NCBI GenBank assembly: GCA_044223995.1
Contig: JBGALE010000005.1
Span: forward strand, 62,001-126,000
Direction of reading: 5' to 3'
Length of the DNA: 64,000 bases
Origin: JACMLD01 sp044223995
Lineage (GTDB): Bacteria; Bacteroidota; Bacteroidia; Chitinophagales; Chitinophagaceae
In this document: piece after piece, positions 61,349-64,000 of the stretch
Layout of the letters: each line of letters opens with the position of its first letter
Numbering within the stretch: position 1 is the first letter of the stretch
Notes under the pieces: model-generated
Seen by the model: the letters and a program-made list of their open reading frames with translations, nothing else
Told to the model about the DNA's origin: nothing
Database searches by the model: none
Program-made: the position numbers and the translations under genes

Positions 61349-61392
61349 TGTGTTCTCCCTGCCCATGCACCGGCAATATTTTTAAAAATTAA
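61345..61392 (+). other. Cys-rich 15-codon ORF, MMCSPCPCTGNIFKN
   Basis: This frame starts within the stop codon of the preceding tiny ORF and ends ten bases before the ATP-grasp ATG. It has three cysteines in the pattern CxxCxC followed by TGNIFKN. It could be a leader peptide that senses thiol or metal state, a small precursor peptide for the ligases downstream, or chance. Its placement between a full promoter and two amide-forming ligases makes it worth testing. Confidence 0.35.
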
Positions 61393-61402
61393 ACTATTGT
61401 TT

Positions 61403-62356
61403 ATGAAGAAAATTGGCATCTTGTTCGGACAGGAAAGAAGTTTCCCGATGGCTTTTATTGACAGGATAAACAGTAAAAATGTGGAAGGGATTGTAGCCGA
61501 ACCGGTACGGATCGACAAAGTGATGCAGGGCGAACCAACTGAATACGCAGTTATTATTGACCGCATCAGCCAGGACATTCCTTTTTACCGCGCTTACCTG
61601 AAAAACGCTGCTCTCACGGGTACTGCCGTTGTCAACAACCCCTTCTGGTGGAGTGCAGATGAAAAATTTTTCAATAACTGCCTTGCTACGAAAATCGGGG
61701 TACCCGTTCCGAAAACCGTGATACTCCCTTCCAAAGATCACCCGGATGATACTTCCGATAATTCATTTTCAAACTTGGCCTACCCGCTCGACTGGGAAAA
61801 CATTTTTAATTATATCGGCTTCCCTGCTTATATGAAACCATTTGCCGGCGGCGGATGGAAACACGTGTACAAGCTGGTAAACATGGAAGATTTTTTTGAA
61901 AAACACAGTGAAACCGGTCAACTGGTGATGCTGCTGCAGGAGGAAATTGTATTTGATGAATACTACCGTTGTTATTGCATTGGCGGAAAATATGTACGCA
62001 TCATGCCCTACGAACCGCGCAATCCACACCACCTCCGCTATGTGGCAGGATTTACGCCCAGCCCTGAAAGATTAAAATTGATGGAAGACATCGTACTCCG
62101 CATCAACCAATACCTGGGCTATGATTTTAATACCGTAGAACTGGCGCTGCGTGATGGTGTTCCCTATGCCATTGATTTCTGCAATCCTGCACCTGATGCT
62201 GATATCAACAGTGTGGGCCAGGACAATTTCAACTGGGTGGTGGAAACCGCTGCGAACTTTGCCATTGAAAAAGCATTATCGCACAAGGATGGCCTCGATA
62301 ACCTTACCTGGGGCGAATACATTAAACGAAGCGGCAATAAACAACGCCTGTTTTAA
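61403..62356 (+). CDS. ATP-grasp family ligase, unassigned substrate
   Basis: 317 residues. The N-terminal MKKIGILFGQERSFPMAFID is an unusual pre-ATP-grasp domain. YMKPFAGGGWKHVYKL (with the Lys and glycine-rich loop) and QLVMLLQEEIVFDEYYRCYC are the nucleotide-binding lid and hinge. FNTVELALRDGVPYAIDFCN supplies the metal-binding Glu/Asp/Asn set near the C-terminus (E...DFCN). Such enzymes form amide or thioester bonds between a carboxylate and an amine through an acyl phosphate. The ATG at 61403 follows a TTG two codons upstream. It is 67 bases from the GCS2-type gene on the same strand, sharing a promoter. Substrate unknown. Confidence 0.82.
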   Translation: MKKIGILFGQERSFPMAFIDRINSKNVEGIVAEPVRIDKVMQGEPTEYAVIIDRISQDIPFYRAYLKNAALTGTAVVNNPFWWSADEKFFNNCLATKIGVPVPKTVILPSKDHPDDTSDNSFSNLAYPLDWENIFNYIGFPAYMKPFAGGGWKHVYKLVNMEDFFEKHSETGQLVMLLQEEIVFDEYYRCYCIGGKYVRIMPYEPRNPHHLRYVAGFTPSPERLKLMEDIVLRINQYLGYDFNTVELALRDGVPYAIDFCNPAPDADINSVGQDNFNWVVETAANFAIEKALSHKDGLDNLTWGEYIKRSGNKQRLF

Positions 62357-62423
62357 TAACAAATGATACTGGCACGTTTGCGTGCACACTATAGCGCATC
62401 ATTCATCTTTAAGCCTGTTCACT

Positions 62424-63536
62424 ATGTCCAACATCAGTTACAAACATTTTACGCTCGGAGTGGAAGAAGAATACATGGTCATTGATCCGCAGTCGCGCGA
62501 ATTAAAAAGCCATGAACAAAAGATAGTCCATGAAGGACAAAAGATCATCCGGGATAAAGTGAAGGCAGAAATGCACCAGGCGGTGGTGGAAGTGGGCACA
62601 GACATTTGCCAGAATATTGATGAAGCCTATAAAGATGTATCGCTGCTGCGCAAAACCATTTCCGGCATTGCCGATTCACTGGGTCTTTGGGTAGGTGCCT
62701 CAGGTACGCATCCCTTCAGCCACTGGCAAAGCCAACTGATCACCGATCACGTTCGCTACAATGAAATTGTCAATGAACTGCAGGAAGCGGCAAGGAGCAA
62801 CCTGATTTTTGGCCTGCACGTACATGTAGGCATGGAAAGCAGGGAAATGGCCAACCATATTGCCAATTCCACCCGTTATTTCCTGCCACATATTTATGCG
62901 CTCAGTACCAACTCTCCTTTTTGGGAAGGGCGTGTAACTGGATATAAATCTTTCCGCACCAAAGTATTTGATAAATTCCCCCGTACCGGCATACCCGAAA
63001 CTTTTGAAAGCATTGAAGCATACGATAACTATGTAAAACTGCTGGTGAAAACAGGCTGTATTGACAATGCCAAAAAAATATGGTGGGACCTGCGGGTGCA
63101 TCCATTTTTCAATACAGTGGAGTTTCGTATTTGTGATGTGCCCATGACCGTACAGGAAACCATTTGTATCGCTGCCCTGTTCCAGGCCATTTGTGCTAAA
63201 ATTTATAAACTGCGTTCACAAAACCTCAATTTTATACAATACTCCCGTGCACTCATCAACGAAAACAAATGGCGCGCCAGCCGTTATGGCATAGATGGCA
63301 GGTTGATTGATTTTGGAAAAGAAGAAGAAGCCAATACACGCGTGCTGATTTATGAGCTGCTCGATTTTGTGGATGATGTGGTTGACCACCTCGGCAGCCG
63401 CCATGCCACTTCTTATGTGACCCGCATGATGGAAAATGGCACAGGTGCTGACCGGCAGATGAAAGTATTTGAAGAAACAAACAGTCTTATCAACGTGGTT
63501 GACTATATCCATCAGCAGTTCCTGCATGAAGCGTAA
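62424..63536 (+). CDS. Carboxylate-amine ligase of the GCS2/YbdK type
   Basis: 370 residues. FTLGVEEEYMVIDPQSRELK is the signature of glutamate-cysteine ligase family 2, with the metal-binding Glu cluster. AEMHQAVVEVGTDICQNIDE, FGLHVHVGMESREMANHIAN and WWDLRVHPFFNTVEFRICDV follow in the family order. YbdK has weak glutamate-cysteine ligase activity, but most family members have unknown amine and acid partners. The ATG at 62424 is chosen because it sits directly before the family N-terminus; the frame is open 14 codons upstream. Together with the ATP-grasp gene it forms a likely two-step amide-bond pathway, with the divergent esterase as a third member. Confidence 0.87.
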   Translation: MSNISYKHFTLGVEEEYMVIDPQSRELKSHEQKIVHEGQKIIRDKVKAEMHQAVVEVGTDICQNIDEAYKDVSLLRKTISGIADSLGLWVGASGTHPFSHWQSQLITDHVRYNEIVNELQEAARSNLIFGLHVHVGMESREMANHIANSTRYFLPHIYALSTNSPFWEGRVTGYKSFRTKVFDKFPRTGIPETFESIEAYDNYVKLLVKTGCIDNAKKIWWDLRVHPFFNTVEFRICDVPMTVQETICIAALFQAICAKIYKLRSQNLNFIQYSRALINENKWRASRYGIDGRLIDFGKEEEANTRVLIYELLDFVDDVVDHLGSRHATSYVTRMMENGTGADRQMKVFEETNSLINVVDYIHQQFLHEA

Positions 63537-63544
63537 AGAACCAG

Positions 63545-64000
63545 TTATTTCTTTTTAAACTTCATAGCCAGTTCACGGATATCATTCGGCGCTGTGCGGC
63601 AGCAACCACCGATCAATGTGGCGCCTGCCTGGTACCATTCATCTGCGCAGGAAGAAAAACTATGGCTGTGTTCGCCCGGTAACCAGCATTTATTCACCGC
63701 ATCATACTTTTCCCCGAGATTGGGATATGCCAGTACCGGTTTGCTGGTGGCGCTTTTTATTTCTTTTATTAGTGATGCCACAAATTCCGGCGATGTGCAG
63801 TTAACTCCAATAGCTGCTATTTGATCGGATTGATTGGCCAGTACAGCTACTTCAGCCATGCGTTCGCCATGACAGGTATGCAAAGAATCCCTGCAGCTAA
63901 AACTCAGCCAGGCCTGCCTGTTGGGAAATTCTTTCAGCAATTGCAACAGCGCTATGCCTTCTTCCAGTGAAGGAATGGTTTCGCAGGCAAAAAAATCTGC
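63545..64000 (-). CDS. Homocysteine S-methyltransferase, C-terminal part (runs off window)
   Basis: 152 C-terminal codons, open to the window edge. DFFACETIPSLEEGIALLQL and QAWLSFSCRDSLHTCHGERM precede the zinc ligands: IGVNCTSPEF (first Cys) and LIGGCCRTAPNDI (Cys-Cys pair). That defines the Hcy-binding/S-methyltransferase domain of the MmuM/YagD type. It transfers a methyl group from S-methylmethionine or S-adenosylmethionine to homocysteine. The N-terminus lies beyond base 64000. It converges on the GCS2-type gene with an eight-base gap; a thiol-metabolism link is possible but not shown. Confidence 0.88.
   Translation of the reverse strand, partial: ADFFACETIPSLEEGIALLQLLKEFPNRQAWLSFSCRDSLHTCHGERMAEVAVLANQSDQIAAIGVNCTSPEFVASLIKEIKSATSKPVLAYPNLGEKYDAVNKCWLPGEHSHSFSSCADEWYQAGATLIGGCCRTAPNDIRELAMKFKKK

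Overview
The window looks like a chromosomal piece of a Bacteroidota bacterium, most likely of the Chitinophagaceae or a near relative. Several things point there. The best promoters fit TTTG-N19/20-TAnnTTTG, and Shine-Dalgarno sequences are hardly seen. There are Oar-like and carboxypeptidase-regulatory-domain TonB receptors, a PorW/SprE-type protein of the type IX secretion/gliding machinery, FtsX/MacB-type permeases of about 800 residues, a bactofilin-AtpZ operon, TamB and a fused RibBA. No rRNA, tRNA, CRISPR array, transposase or phage gene was seen. The window starts inside proS and ends inside a homocysteine S-methyltransferase gene.

Layout. 0-11 kb: envelope proteins (lipoprotein, FadL-like channel), a GH1 glucosidase, tRNA-modification and tRNA-repair genes (miaA, cca, tsaC) and a heptosyltransferase-like GT9. 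11.5-12.7 kb: sucC, broken by an apparent 50-nt deletion. 13-22.7 kb: three paralogous FtsX/MacB permeases with a PQQ-type beta-propeller between the second and third. 22.8-28.3 kb: a DUF2911-YCII fusion, a TMEM175-type channel, an SPFH-Arc pair behind a complete promoter and perfect palindrome, two GNAT acetyltransferases and a small barrel. 28.4-36.1 kb: an envelope/cytoskeleton block (SprT-like, two AtpI/AtpZ-like membrane proteins, bactofilin, a short relative of M23 peptidases) divergent from PorW/SprE and PBP1A. 36.2-40 kb: a TonB receptor fused to thrombospondin-3 repeats and an OmpA domain. 40-49 kb: gamma-glutamyltransferase, DinB-like, TamB, RibBA. 49-56 kb: two large Oar-like TonB receptors. 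56-64 kb: small lipoproteins, an M20 dipeptidase, and an esterase / ATP-grasp / GCS2-type ligase group.

The observations most worth following are four. (1) Intergenic tracts with exact 7-nt phasing occur at ten places, usually starting at or next to a stop codon; their word composition drifts but the phase does not. (2) The TonB receptor-TSP3-OmpA fusion would tie an active outer-membrane transporter to peptidoglycan. (3) An uncharacterised esterase + ATP-grasp + carboxylate-amine ligase cluster has a complete promoter, and its leader carries two overlapping 15-residue ORFs, one Cys-rich. (4) Phased 11-bp repeats lie in two inverted arms near 56.8 kb. All functional names rest on motif recognition by eye; no database search was run.
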